DNA from: Baylisascaris procyonis
Lineage: Eukaryota; Nematoda; Chromadorea; Rhabditida; Ascarididae
Length of the DNA stretch: 64,000 bases
Direction of reading: 5' to 3'
Assembly (NCBI GenBank): GCA_037389465.1
Contig: JAZARR010000232.1
Span: 1-64,000 of the forward strand
The translations under genes and the position numbers were made by a program. The notes beneath the pieces were generated by a model. It worked only from the letters and a program-made list of their open reading frames with translations, was not told the origin of the DNA and did not search any database. This document shows positions 1-12,600 of the stretch, one piece after another (positions within the stretch are counted from its first letter, which is position 1; each line of letters starts with the position of its first letter).

Positions 1-565
1 AAGAGCTCTAAGGAAGGCCTGAGACATTCTTTGTTGAGAATGTTGAAATATAAATGAGCTGTGCTCAAACCAATTAAAAACACTTACAGCTTGGTTAATG
101 CTTCGTCTTAAATATGTATACAGCTAGAATTCACTTTCCCGGTCTACGAAGCAGCACAAGAAATGAAATTAATAAGAAATTAACCACCAATTCAGCGATC
201 TACAAAATTGTGCTCTCATTTGGTCACCTGGTCAGTCGATCAGTTCGTTCATTTAATGATGACGAATTATCACTATTTTTTTAAAATATTTAATAAATTT
301 ATTATAATTACTACGGTATTCTCCAGGCTAAGAAAGGCCTTCCTATTGCAAGTTACTGCAACATAAGAAAACAATGAAATAATTCAACGAAGACAATTTC
401 TGCAGATATCAACGCTTATAGAGCAATCAGCGATAAATTACTTTGATTTGCATGCGAACACTTCGTTGAAAACGGGACGGGAGATTTGCCACACATTAGT
501 TTGGAGATTTATTAAGTTCTGGAATAACAAAGCCGAATCCACGAGCAATCTTCATCCTAGATAAG

Positions 566-690
566 GAGACCAAATAGGCAAGCTCTTGCCCATTTTTGTT
601 GATGCAATCGATTTTGTGGAGGACTGGAAGGTGGGGGAGGGAGGAAGAGAAAGGAATAGGGGAGGAAATAAGCGAATCTGCTCAGCTTAA
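566..690. repeat. Purine-rich dispersed repeat, copy 1
   Basis: This segment aligns over about 120 bp with 1173-1302. Both share a GACC start, then ATTTTT, then ATGCAATC(G/A)ATTTTG, then a G/A-only tract with GAATAGGGG, then AAATAA and a CAGCTT end. Divergence is substantial, so the duplication is old or both are copies of a dispersed element. Confidence 0.6.
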
Positions 691-1172
691 CAGTTGTGAT
701 CTATGTGCAACTACTGTAGACTATAGAACACTGAACATAAAGGTGAAAAAAATGTTTGTAGTTTGGTCGAATTCAACGTTATTGATGTTTATGTGAGGAC
801 TGATTAATATTGTTTCCTTTGAATGAAAGTCGTAAGCACAAAAGTCTCAACACAATCGAACATCCGAAATACCGCCTTAATTGAAACGGATGAAAGCTAT
901 CGAGCTGTTAATCCTACTATTGAATAGAACAGAACGTAAACGAAACAACTTATGAATCTCTTAGAGAACAACAGAAATGTGTCGTTGAAAATATTGAATT
1001 TTCCAATATTACTTGAAGTTTTTAAGCATCGTCACGCAAATCATTTATTTCAATCTATACGATTATTGTAGTATTCTACTTTATTATATCACTAGCATGC
1101 AACGTTTTGAATCATTTCTATGATGATCATAATGCATTTAAAATAACTATTCTGATACGTCAATGTTGTATG

Positions 1173-1302
1173 GTCGACCGTTTCGGACAAGTTCCAACAT
1201 TTTTATGAATGCAATCAATTTTGAAGAAGAGTGGATGGGCGAGGGAGGACGGAGAGGGAATAGGGGAAAGGGAAATAAATGTGCTAGCATAATGGTTCAG
1301 CT
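1173..1302. repeat. Purine-rich dispersed repeat, copy 2
   Basis: Second copy of the segment at 566-690, in the same orientation and offset by about 607 bp. The (TA)n array starts about 30 bp after it. No open frame or terminal inverted repeat was recognised. Confidence 0.6.
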
Positions 1303-1329
1303 TTTGATGAAAAACTTGGTCATTTTCCG

Positions 1330-1458
<129 letters not shown>

Positions 1459-2244
1459 AAGTAGACAAATTTTATTTCGTCATAGATAAGGGTGATCCTC
1501 TAAAATCTTAAGTGAACGGGGAAAGATCATTGTCTTCGAATTTTAAGTCTATCAGTTCAATTTGCACGCTTTCTCGGTATGAATTTAAAATATGTCGAAT
1601 TTTGCAGTCGAAAATCATAAAATATATACAATTATGCATAGCTAATTCAAGGATACCTACTATATTGAAGATCATATTCGGAGCGATGCTTCCAACTTTC
1701 TGAACTACGCCCATTTTGCACTTTCTTGATCGCTCTTCAAAACAAAATTCTCATTGCAGTGCATTGGGCAATCATTTGTACATCATGAGTTTGCTATATT
1801 TATGCAGAATCAGCATGAATCATAATCTTTTAAATAACATTGTTGAAAAATAAATTCCAGCACAGTGGGAAGATGCAGCACTATTAGAAATTGTTCATCA
1901 AATATATGGACAACAACGCCTCTGTCAGCTGCTATCTGATGCAGTCTATGAATGGGGCCTATAGAGTGGGATAAAGCGCTTCCTTGGCGAGCGTCCTTTT
2001 ATTGCTGATTGCTCAACTGCTGAGGATTTATCGTCATTAACATTTGCATTCTGAAATTAACCAATTGAGATGAATCAGCAACATCAATGATATCCATCTT
2101 TTAAACGGTTTTAAGCAGATGCACCTAACTATGATCAACTGGATCCGAGAACTATTGCCCATCGAAAATCCCGATCAGCTCAGCATTTTCCGATCGATAC
2201 CTGTTTTGTGTGCAATAATTTCCTCACTGCCACTCCATTGTTTA

Positions 2245-2262
2245 ATTTTTTTTTTTTTTTTG
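2245..2262. repeat. Poly-T tract
   Basis: A run of at least 15 T residues. It could be the poly-A tail of a minus-strand retroposed sequence, but no source element is visible beside it. Confidence 0.7.
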
Positions 2263-2949
2263 GTTTCCTAAATCATCGTATTAGTCACACTCAACGATAA
2301 ATAGGAAAGTTCAGAAGAGTTGTTTACATAGAATTTTAAAAAAATTTGCCTTCATGAATTCCTGCACCGACCAGTTTATTCAATAAATCACAATAATATC
2401 CCGCCACATTTCTAATAATCACTCATTGCAGTTAATATAATCGGAAATATTACCTTCGCAATCCAAGGAATTTCGCATAGGCACCCACGATAGAAGAAGA
2501 ATGCTAAAGCGATAGGGCACAAACATGCCAAGAATAACTCGAACAAAATTGAGAGCATTTATTAACGACTAAGCTCACTGCAATAACATAGGCAAATAAA
2601 ACTGAATTTTTTACGCTTATTTTGGTTATTTATAGTTACATAAAAATGGCAATAGAATATGCATGCTTAATTATTATTTTAAGAAATTTGGAAATTATTT
2701 CACTGTCAGAAAAAAATTCAAATGAGCTTACTCGGATATCAATTTTTAATTTCTCATATTTTCCTCGAATTCATGGTTTTTTTTTTTTTTTTTTTTTGGA
2801 GGAATGATAAAAGAAATTCAATGTGAAAGAATCAACAGATCGTTTACGAATATTTCTCAGATTTGACTTAGAGATATTATGCACTGCGAGTAAGACTACA
2901 CATTCGAGTGATGCTCTACTTTTGTACGTTTTCCCATTTCGGGACTTTG

Positions 2950-2991
2950 AAATAAATGAACAAATAAAGGAATAAATAAATAAGTAAAAAA

Positions 2992-3034
<43 letters not shown>

Positions 3035-3039
3035 GCAAA

Positions 3040-3078
<39 letters not shown>

Positions 3079-3085
3079 GTAAATA
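2950..3085. repeat. (AAAT)n tetranucleotide array
   Basis: Roughly 130 bp of AAAT repeats with a few interruptions (AAGT, GAAT, AAGC). It is the reverse-complement unit of the TTTA array near 1.45 kb. Confidence 0.9.
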
Positions 3086-6000
3086 TTATTGTAAATTAGA
3101 CTGAAATCGAGGAGGTTTTTTGATATGGAGCAACCAGTGGCAAGGAAATGTTTTTTAATCCACATAGCAATCATTTCACTGTTATGCAAATTAGTAATCA
3201 TAGTCCTTGTCAATATGCGATTTTTTATAGATACATTTCCTATTCTTTAATGGCACATCCATCCAGCGATTATTGTTATAAGAAATGAGTGATCCCCATT
3301 CTATGATTCTAATCGAAACGACATTTGAATTTCCAGGCAATAATGAGATATTTTAAAATTTAATTCAATTTCTTTTTCTCATGCGAAAGTGATGTGTTTC
3401 CGTTTTGTTGAATAGAAAGTTTCGGCGTGATGTTTTATTGCATAAATTATTGAATTGCTATTGGAAAATGCAGATCATTGAATAAATGAAAAATTAACAC
3501 TTAGAAAAAACGTTAATTTTTGTGACTAAGTCAACTTTATTAAATAAAAATATTTTTTTTTATTGAAGAGTATGACTGTCTCGCTTGAGAATGCTAGTAT
3601 AAAAGTTGTTTAGAAGGCTTTCGTAAATTCAAATCGAACACTAAGAAAGATTTCGATCGTGATGAATTATGAGGTTTTTTTATCTGAAATGAACTAAAAT
3701 TGTATTGTTCATTGGGAAAATTGCGAAAATTGCTGAAAACTTTTTGGAATACTAGCAAGAAAATTTGAAGGAATCTCAATTATGAAATTTTCAAAAAGCT
3801 CTTTACCGCAAAAATTTGGCACCATATTTCCGGTAGCTTGAATGACGTCATTTCAGAAAGTTGGTCACAGAGCAACGTGAAAGTTCCTTTCTGTTCATAT
3901 ATGGGTTAAAATTGATATGAGTGGCATCCAAGAGGCCACATTAGCATATTCGATCTGATAAAGGACGTTTGTTTTTCATCTAAGATAGCGTTTAAAGCGG
4001 TAGAAAGAATGGGCATTTTGACTCATCAGGCGTGATGAATCTGGTTGTGAGCATTAGCATATTGGGTAAGTACATCACTAGGATAGCGGAAGATCAATGT
4101 TCAATTCCCCCGTGCTTCTTTGATAGTTCGTTTACTATCTCTATCTGCTTAACGACGACATTTTAATCAATAATTAACGAAATATATTTGATTTCCTTCC
4201 TCTTATTTGTTGACTATGCCTTCCCATCAGCATCTGCCCGTTAAACAAAGAAACTCTTGGAAAACAACAGAGGGAGAAGGATGACAAAGAGGAGAGGTAT
4301 CTCCCACCTCCCCTCCTGCCCCCTCTGATTCATCACTGCTTTGCTTTATCTCAGCAGCAATAAATTTGTGCAGTGAAATGCTAATGAAATTGGCTGCTCG
4401 TTCTGTTCGTCGCACAATAAACGTCAAGCAGCGTGTTGCATCGCAGATGTAATGGCTCTCTGAAGTGGTATCTTTGCTTTGTTGGCTGACCGTTATTGTA
4501 ATGGCGCAAACTGCAACAACGAATTTGCATTATTCTTACAAAATTCAAGCTCTCTGAATAATGGTCGTTGAATTTCACTCGATGAACGATGGAAACGAAG
4601 TTTCCCTTCGCAATTGATCGATTAATTGGAATCTCGCTTTATTAATTTGTATTCTGTTTTGAAAAAGAGACATGTAACCCGATGAAAACTGTTTGAGTTA
4701 TGCGTTATCATGCAACTCCATTTCGTCAACTGCGTACCGAAAAGCACTGAAATATCTGAAAGGAAGCAAGCAGTGAACGGAGAGAAGGAGGAAAGAAGGA
4801 ACGGAAGCAGAAAATGCAGCCAATGCATTGCATTTCGTCGAAATTCTTTTGTTCATGAAGTTTTTTAAAGGCTAGATGCAAATTTCCTAGTTTGCAACTT
4901 TTCCTCAATTGTTGTATTAAACTTTGAACGGCATTATTGCAAATGAGTTGATTTTTAAATGCTTAGGAAACGATTTGCTCACTTCATATATCCCAAAATG
5001 GAGATCATCACATCGCTCCGATGTCATTCAAATCTCATGCAATAAAGTTCTGCTTATGCATTTGCTGAAGTATAACTCATTCTCCTCTACTCTTGCAAGC
5101 TTATTGCATGCTATGATTTTTTTAGTGAATTCTTTCCTCTGCTGAACTCATTATTTTGAAGTTCATAATTCTATTCAGAATTTCTTACCTCTTTTTCCAC
5201 TACGTTCCTGTCAACGTTCAATTTCAATTCCGTACTTTTCGTTCTCTACTGGATTATCCAAAACGGAACCCACTTCTCTCGCCTATCTTAGCTAATTTCC
5301 GCACATCTATATAGAGCGAATCCCTCTCGTATTGGTACCTTCTTCTCAAATTTTGCGAACAAAAGTAGCCCAATTTTTTTAAATCCCACCTTTCCTAAAT
5401 AGACCTCTTCTCTTTCTAGTGCAGAGCTCACGAAAGCGACTTGTTTTTGTTGCCTCTGAAACGTTATATATTTTTACTATTGCTTGTCAAAATTTTTAGG
5501 TTAATATAATTCTTCCTACCTCTCTAACACTGCTTCCCGCTTCAAAGAAAAAAAGAAAGAAATCCGTAGTCCTTGAGGTTTTTTAAAGTCAGTACAAAAG
5601 GCGAATGATGCTTTTGAGTCCTAAAAGCAATAAGACAAATCTTTTTGTGAAAATGCTGAAAATACCAATGTATTATGCATAATAAGGATACTTTTTTGTG
5701 AGACAAATTGACAGATCGCAAACTTGACACAAACGGCATTCAAACAAATAAAACTGCTTTTTAAATGATAAGACGGCACATATTAGCACATTCACTACAA
5801 TTGTTGTCGATGTGAAATGTTCCGCTAACGTCCACTCATCCAAGTGCACCTCCACAACGGCGTGCCTATGATGACTCATCTAGCACATGCATACGCATTG
5901 AATGTCCTTTACTGTCTGTATAAACAGCCAAGAATGTTGCTAATGCATGTGCCTCTCAAATGACCAGCGTCTTCTCATCTGACCAATCAACTGTTAAATG

Positions 6001-6263
6001 CTTTTTTCGAAAGTAAAAGTTTTCGTGCGAGAAGCAAAATGACAGTCATAACCGTATGTGTATTTCGTAATGAAAGTTGTTCATCCGGTTTGAGCTTAGA
6101 AGGTAAACATTGCTTAATCACCAGTGAAGAGACTTTTCGCGAAGCGGAAAGTGTCAGATCTGGAACGCACATGTGGGAAACGTTTTGGCTCGACTGCCCG
6201 AATATTGCAAGACGAAAGGTGTCCAGTAGGAAAATAAATGCGACTTTTGAAATGCAGAGTAGT

Positions 6264-6367
6264 ACTAGTAACTGTATTAGTAATTGAAAGATGAAACTGA
6301 AATGTGACCCAGCCTACTAGTGCCTCTATTAGTAATTGATAGCTGAACTTGAAGTTTGGCCCAGCCA
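6264..6367. repeat. 52-bp tandem duplication
   Basis: Two adjacent 52-bp units (6264-6315 and 6316-6367). Both begin ACTAGT, share ATTAGTAATTGA and end CCCAGCC, with about 75-80% identity. No coding role seen. Confidence 0.8.
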
Positions 6368-7439
6368 ATGATCGGATTGTTGGATTTCTGCATATGTTAG
6401 CACTTTGTTATGTTATGGCCTTTTTTGAGTGTACTTAACAAATTATCTAGTTGTAGTTTCCATGTGCAAATGCCACATTTAGACGTTGAAAGGAGGGAAG
6501 AGGGGATTTGTACGACTATGCATAGGGATGATATCTTATCGATAGCACTTTGTCACGCAAAATTACAAAAAAAACTTGAAATATTAAAAACAGTGTAAAA
6601 ATATTCCCATCTCAAAGATTAGAAATAAATTCTCTTAGCAATCTACAGTGGTTTCTTGTGTGATCTTTTTTTAAAAAGTATAATCGATTATCAATTATCA
6701 ATTGCAACGCGATTTATTCATTGGTAGATGACATATTGAAGTCCCTTGAAATTATTCTCTTACTAAGATAAATTTTCTTCTTTTGTTTAGCTGTTGTTTT
6801 TCTTCTAAAGTTAAGAATGTTGAATAGTTTTGTAGTGTTTTTTTTCTTTTTGTAAGAATAAAAGTCAAAAATTAGCGATTGAGAAAAAATAGCTTCCAGT
6901 AAATGAAATTTTATCTAATTTACGAAGTTTTCAAAAATATTTCTATAAATAATATAGCTTTCTTTGCCGAATGAAATTTGTTTATTTCTCATATGAGGAG
7001 TAGGAATATAGCAATACATTTTTTTTTTGTTTTGTTTGCTTTGCTGTTAAGAAATGAAACGTAAACAATGTGATGCAAAGGCGTTGAGCAAGGAAAACAT
7101 AGAAAATTTGTTTTCCTTCCTTTTTTCTTACAATTTCGTGGGAAGGTTTGCCGAAAGGAAGCAAAAAAAGCTGGATATTGAGTGGGAAGCATAAACGAGA
7201 TGTTCGACGGCACTGATTCATAACCATACAAGATTTCATGAAAATCAACAATTCGATAAGATACAGGTGACGTTTGGGAAAGAATGTTGGGTGACTATAA
7301 ATGTTATAATGATTTGTTAATGACGCTAACATCATTTGAAATTTTTAGCTCTTGTTTTTTCTTTCGACACAAAGATTTTTATTTACGTATGAATAGCGTA
7401 AATCGCCATAAAATAGTGGTAGAAATATACTTGCTCTCG

Positions 7440-7887
7440 GTTACTTTCAGCAGCTGTAATTTATCGACTCGTTTATCTCCATCGATGCAGTTGGCAATCG
7501 TTCTTCCATCCGCCTCGATCCTGTACATGGTGCATTCGCTTGATTCCATGTAAGCGCACAAGCGGATCCCTCCATCTCAACGCCGATCTTCCCGGTTTTT
7601 TTTGAAGTTTCGTGGATCTCATTCAACAATCTGCTGCATCCACCGGCTGTCGTCTATTTTTGTCACGTGATCAGCCTCAGAATGCCTCTTGGCATACATT
7701 ATTTCAACGATGTCTTTCACCTCAGAAAGGGATTCTTCGAATTACTACTAAGTTCCGCTCTTCTGTAAGCGTTGTTTCCGACGTTTCGCATCCGTGTAAG
7801 AGTACGGAAGAAATCATGCTGTTAAACAACTCTGCTTTCACAGATGACGGGGTTTTCTTACCCATGAAGTTACCTCGAGCTTTGTGA
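7440..7887 (-). pseudogene. LINE C-terminal region, degenerate
   Basis: The minus-strand frame starting near 7887 gives KAELFNSMISSVLLHGCE, the family's LFdStVLPaL-YGcEtW block. Across several frameshifts there follow remnants of the AKRRWAGHV-R--D-RW and EW-PR--KR--GRPP-RW segments, then GSRRMEERL, which reads as the DRDRWK segment shifted one base. No 3' tail repeat was recognised. This is the 3' end of the element. Confidence 0.75.
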
Positions 7888-9060
7888 AGGCTATTCATCC
7901 CATTCTTCTCCTTCTATTCAACTCATCATTCAAATCCTTGACCGTCTATATCGCTTGCCCCCACGCAGACATATCTGTCTACGAGCGCGATGTTTTCGTT
8001 TTCGAGCTTCATATCAAACCAAGGACAATATTCATTCTTCATCGAGTCTTCATGTCGCTGTGAATTTTAAGCCCAAGTGCCTTCCCACTGCTATTAATCT
8101 CATTTAACAAATGTTGCAACTTTTGTTCTCTGCAACGAGCACCATATCATCTGCAAATAAGAGCATTTGAAGTATTTCTCCGTCTTTACAAAAATCCTCT
8201 ATCATCCTCATGTTCCGCAGCATATTTTTCGTTCGCGCATGCGAAGGATTTAGACGAATAAATATCTCCTTGCTTCACTCTCTGCCGACTGTTATTCTTA
8301 TTGGCTTATCAAACAGGGTGATTTCTGTGTGAGATCTTGTCAGTGAGTCTTTAATAGTTCGTATGTACATGGAATTAACCCGTTGGTTCGATAGAACTTG
8401 TAATACCGTTTTATGTTTCACGGAGTTAAAGGATTTCTTGAAAATAACAAAGAGCAGACTGAGTGGAATTTTGACTCTCTGCATCGTTCAACCAACTGCG
8501 TTACGGCGAAAATGTGAACAATAATGGAAAATCGCTTTCTGCGCCGCACCCTGCCTGTTCTCTGAATTTTCGTCAAGCACAATCTCTATTCGGGCATATA
8601 CTAATCGCATAAAAATCTTGTACAAATTGCGATAGCAAGCATGCTGGACGATAGTTGCGTGAACTCGCGGATTTCTTTCTTTGGAATCAGTGTTGTTGTG
8701 GATCTCTTCCATTCTGCCGGTATCCTTCTAATTGCAGATATCAGGTGAATCGGGCATTCGATACCTTTTCAAAATGGTCACCTCCTGCTTCTATTTCTTC
8801 TGCATGCACTTGACCTAGCCCTGCAGCTTTTCTTCGTCTCATATTGCGTGCGGCTTCTTCGACTTCACTCGAAGTCATCTTCGGCACAAAAGATCTGGCA
8901 GATAAACCGAGATTCTTGACTGTAACAAAAGAGTTGTTCTTACAAAAATCCTCCATTGGTCTCGAACCGTTGTTCTGCAGCCTATGTTGTCGATAAATGC
9001 CTTGGGATCGTGTTTTGATGTGAACGTATTTCCCTCCAGGCATTTCTCAGGCTGACTTTG
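7887..9060 (-). pseudogene. LINE reverse transcriptase domain, degenerate
   Basis: In minus-strand order the frames give RRRKAAGLGQVHAEEIEAGG (the usual N-GKAAGPDG-xAEmlKaGG block), then LYKIFMRLVYARIE, then FNSVKHKTVLQVL, then LFADDMVLVAEN. The last contains the catalytic FADD at 8147-8158. A VDRYVCVGASD-like segment follows, equivalent to the conserved Y-YLG motif. Stops and frameshifts separate these blocks, so the polymerase cannot be produced intact. Order and spacing match a normal LINE, which argues against rearrangement. Confidence 0.85.
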
Positions 9061-9249
9061 CGTTTTGCTGCTTCCCGCTGCCTTTCTTTTTTAAAGTTAT
9101 CATAGTCCCCATTCATTTTACTTTTTATTACCTTGTGCACGAGCTTGTATTCTAAGCCTGTGTTAGCTTCTGCTGCCATGTTCGTCCTCTTTGAAGAAGT
9201 GCGAGGTGTTTCTTGATTAAGAGAGCATCTGTAGCTTCTGAGTGCATTT

Positions 9250-9690
9250 GCTTGACAATAGCCTTGTAACTCTTGTACTTGCTGAGAAAATGAATGAAAT
9301 CTGCTACGTCCGTAACCAGTCTTCACTTGTCTATAAGGATGAATCGATTTCGTTACGAGTTTCACTGTTGGAAGGTTACCATGTCCAACGTCTTTCCATT
9401 CGTTTATTGAAGAAAGAGTTCATTACGTAGAATCTGGAAGACTCAACATGATCGACGAGTCTTCGGTCTCTTTCATTTCTCGCTCCAGCATGTCTAGTAC
9501 CACTTTCATCAGCTCCAAGCAAAACCTAACTACCGTTTGTCCATTTCGCAGTATGTACAGTTGTGCGCCTAGTCCCGTTGATTATAAGGACGTTGATCCG
9601 AATGTTGCGGGTTTCATAGAGCAAAATGTCCACGGCTTGATCGCTGGTGAGCGTTCGAACGTTGAACGTGCCCACATTTAAATAAAAATA
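9250..9690 (-). pseudogene. LINE apurinic-endonuclease domain, internally deleted
   Basis: The minus-strand frame from about 9686 begins VGTFNVRTLTSDQAVDILL, the start typical of this endonuclease family (GT-N-VRTL). After about 45 residues it jumps to the end of the domain: ARNERDRRLVDHV, then FYVMNSFF, then RRWTW followed by SETRNEID. These match the usual G-ERNERG-RLV-DF and RRWTW-SP-G-T-NEID segments. Roughly the middle hundred residues of a normal domain are missing, and there are in-frame stops. The nuclease is therefore dead. It sits directly upstream, in element order, of the reverse transcriptase. Confidence 0.8.
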
Positions 9691-12600
9691 GGGTGACAAT
9701 CTTAATCCTGCGAGTTCTTGGCCTTCTCATCAACTCTTTCATCGCTGTCAATATGAAGGCGACTGAAAAGTGAGCAGGATTGACGGCCGATTTTTTTCCC
9801 TGCCCTTCTATGCCATGACCAATGTTGCATCACCTGGTGGCCAGCTGCTGGTGCTCCTGTTTTCTCTGCTTTTAGTCTTCTTCCCGAGAAGAGTGCTAAA
9901 TGGGTCACACTCTTTTTCCCTTTTATGTTCCTTCAGCTCACCTGTTCGCGAACCTCCCGGGGCTCTTCTATCGCAGATATCACCCGGAGGAAGAGCCGTG
10001 CTAGGAATTGCTCATACAGCAGTGTCCAAGGGCAGCTGATACAGAAATGAAAGGCCATTCTAGGATGCGATCGCATGATCTCAGACTAGAATATACCAGT
10101 GACAGAAAATTTTCATCAAGTTTCCAGTTTTCCAACATGTTGGTGATACTCTGTACGTTTGTTTATGCATGTCTGCACCACTGATAGACACTCATAAATT
10201 CGAATGTTCATGCATATATGCAAACAAGACGACTTAGCAATGAGCTTTGCAAGTTTACATAATGTTAGTGAATAGAGGGGTCTTTGTTCGTTATTGTATA
10301 AATTTGTGAAAACTTAAAATAATTTGCTGGAATAGATGACGATGATAGGTGATGGTGAAATGTTGATGGATGGTCAGATATCAACAAACGTCGATGCGAT
10401 CGGCCGATATCGTCGAACACATTGCTCAAAGCATTGCCTTTTTGTCACACAGTGTGATGATTTTCCTGATCGTAGCATCTTCGAGAACCTATGCAGAAAT
10501 TGATGAATCGAATTTATCCTGAGTGATGGGTTGGACCTATCGTGTAGACCGATAAACAGACAGACAGGCATCCGAGCAGACACCCATGCAGACATCTAAG
10601 CAGACAGGCATAATACCGATGGTGAAATTGCAATTGATAATTTGCCAAAAGAATTCCTTGATGAATGAAGTAGAAGTATTGGCGATATTTCAATGCTGTC
10701 CGAATGGTGTTCCTCTCGAAATTAAAAATATTCTTCTAGTTGAATGTAAAACAAAAAAAAAAAACGCATAAAGAGCAACAAAAGGGTACTGTGAAATTTT
10801 CACATCGTGCAGAAATGACATTCGTTATAGCGCATTCATGCTTAATGCTTTTAATTCAACGGCCTCTTTATGGTGCTTCTTTTAACGACTCTTTGTACTT
10901 CAAAGGAAAAAATCGGGGAAATTTTTCTCCTTTTCAAAATTTTATCTCCTGAATTAGTCATATATTATCGCATTATTTATTTAAATTTCCACAAAATTTC
11001 ACTTATCCAATACCATCTCTCCTATCTCTCTCGTTGCCCCCCAGTTGTTGATAAATTCTTTATATTTACTCATCATGCTGAGAGCATTCTCTGTATTCTC
11101 CAATCTGTTATTGTTACAGCTTGCTCAACTAGAGAGATTCCAACATTTCCGTTTTACTTTTTGAAAATTTTCGCATTAAGCAGCTTAAAATTTAGTGGAA
11201 AAATAGATATGTTTTCCGGCTTTCAATTTTTTTTTACATACACCGTTGATAAAATCGTTGATCTGAGAATGTTTTGCCGATGCTCCCTCTTTTTTTCTCT
11301 ATTTTATTCATTTTATTTCCACACGTCCGCCATGCTGTTATCTCCGAAATGAGTGCATTTTCTTCACTTTCTTTTTTCTTTGGAATAAGAATTTAGTGCA
11401 GCTTGTTGATCTTGCTTTGTGCTGTCTTACGTCACAATTAAATCGTAATTATGTAAATAAATCTGAAAAGACCCCGTAGCTAATCGAAAGTCGCAACCGC
11501 TTACGTAGATCGAAAGATAATTGTGCCAATTGCAACTTAATGAATGTTTTGCTTTTTCGTGATGTTCGTGCTCAAAGAGTTAGTTCTTGATATATTCGCA
11601 CTTCGGAACTTTGAAATTAAATAAATAAACAAAGGAAATAAGATGGTTTGCTTCATAACTCCAATTTAATTAGCTCCACAAAGCTGCTGACAACCATACG
11701 CAAAGATGTCAATGAAACGATTACTCTTCCCCCTCTCCTTCTTTCTTCCCCACACCCCACCCCCTACCCTTGCACCCTAACCTTATAATTTACCAGATTT
11801 AAACGATCGCTTGTATCGATTTATGATCAGTGCATGATATTCGATCAACAGCCTGATTAATCATTACTATACACTATACTTTGCCCAACAAAATGACGTT
11901 CGAACTAGTGATTTTACTATTATATTTTCCATAGGGAAGTATGGAGTGTTTTTAGGAGCGATTCAAAGGGTGTGTGAAATGGGACGCTATTGCCTAAGAT
12001 AAGATTGTTGCAACGATCGTCTTCACGCGAACAGTCATATTGAACAAAGCGCAATAGTGCACGTATTCTTATGCATTTTTATGATGCGAAATACCTAAAC
12101 TATGTGGCAAGACAAGAAAACAATACTTTTTACATTAATTATCGTCTAATATTTAGTATTTATATCTATTTATAGACAGAAGTTTTCGAAGTGCATTTAT
12201 GATTATACGTTGAATGTCTCGATGATTACTGCTACCAAACCAAATCATGAAATTTGCATAACCCAAAATGTACTTCTGAAATAATTATGAGCGTGCAGCT
12301 TAAGCAGTCATTCGAGTAAAATTTTAGTTATCTGATAGACTCGAAGACCTAAATGAAACTATTTTTTAAGCTTTTTTAGTTATATGGGAGTAATAGCGCC
12401 ATCGATGGAATAAATATCCGTTGAAGAGAAATTTTCTAACAATTGAACAGACAGATGAGGTCGTTGAAATTAGCCTCTTCTGAAATGCTAAGAGAATGAA
12501 TCCTCTATGCTGCTCAAAATTCTCCACTCCCTTCCTTCACGAATTCACTGACCGCTATATACACGTTTTTTTCTCATTTCTCATACAGAACATATAAATA

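Larger units (their letters stand above)
7440..10060 (-). mobile_element. Degenerate APE-type non-LTR retrotransposon (RTE/CFDP2-like LINE)
   Basis: This is a decayed but nearly collinear LINE read on the minus strand. From 5' to 3' it has a GC-richer leader (about 10060-9690), an endonuclease domain, a reverse transcriptase with an intact FADD motif, and a conserved C-terminal segment ending near 7440. The frame shifts and stops repeatedly, so it cannot encode active protein. Its GC content exceeds that of the flanks, and the boundaries are set by where similarity and composition change. I saw no target-site duplication. The family call rests on the remembered layout of nematode endonuclease/reverse-transcriptase elements. 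The exact clade (RTE versus a related APE-LINE) is uncertain. Confidence 0.85.

Noticed and set aside
4015..4035. CTGATGAGTC on the minus strand, a hammerhead core half
   Set aside because: No GAAAC box follows at a suitable distance.
4040..4125. tRNA-like A and B boxes (TAGCATATTGG ... TGTTCAATTCC)
   Set aside because: Spacing is plausible but the T-stem does not pair; at best a decayed tRNA-derived SINE.
10870..11352. 160-codon plus-strand open frame
   Set aside because: Strongly T-rich, hydrophobic low-information translation with no motif and no splice context.
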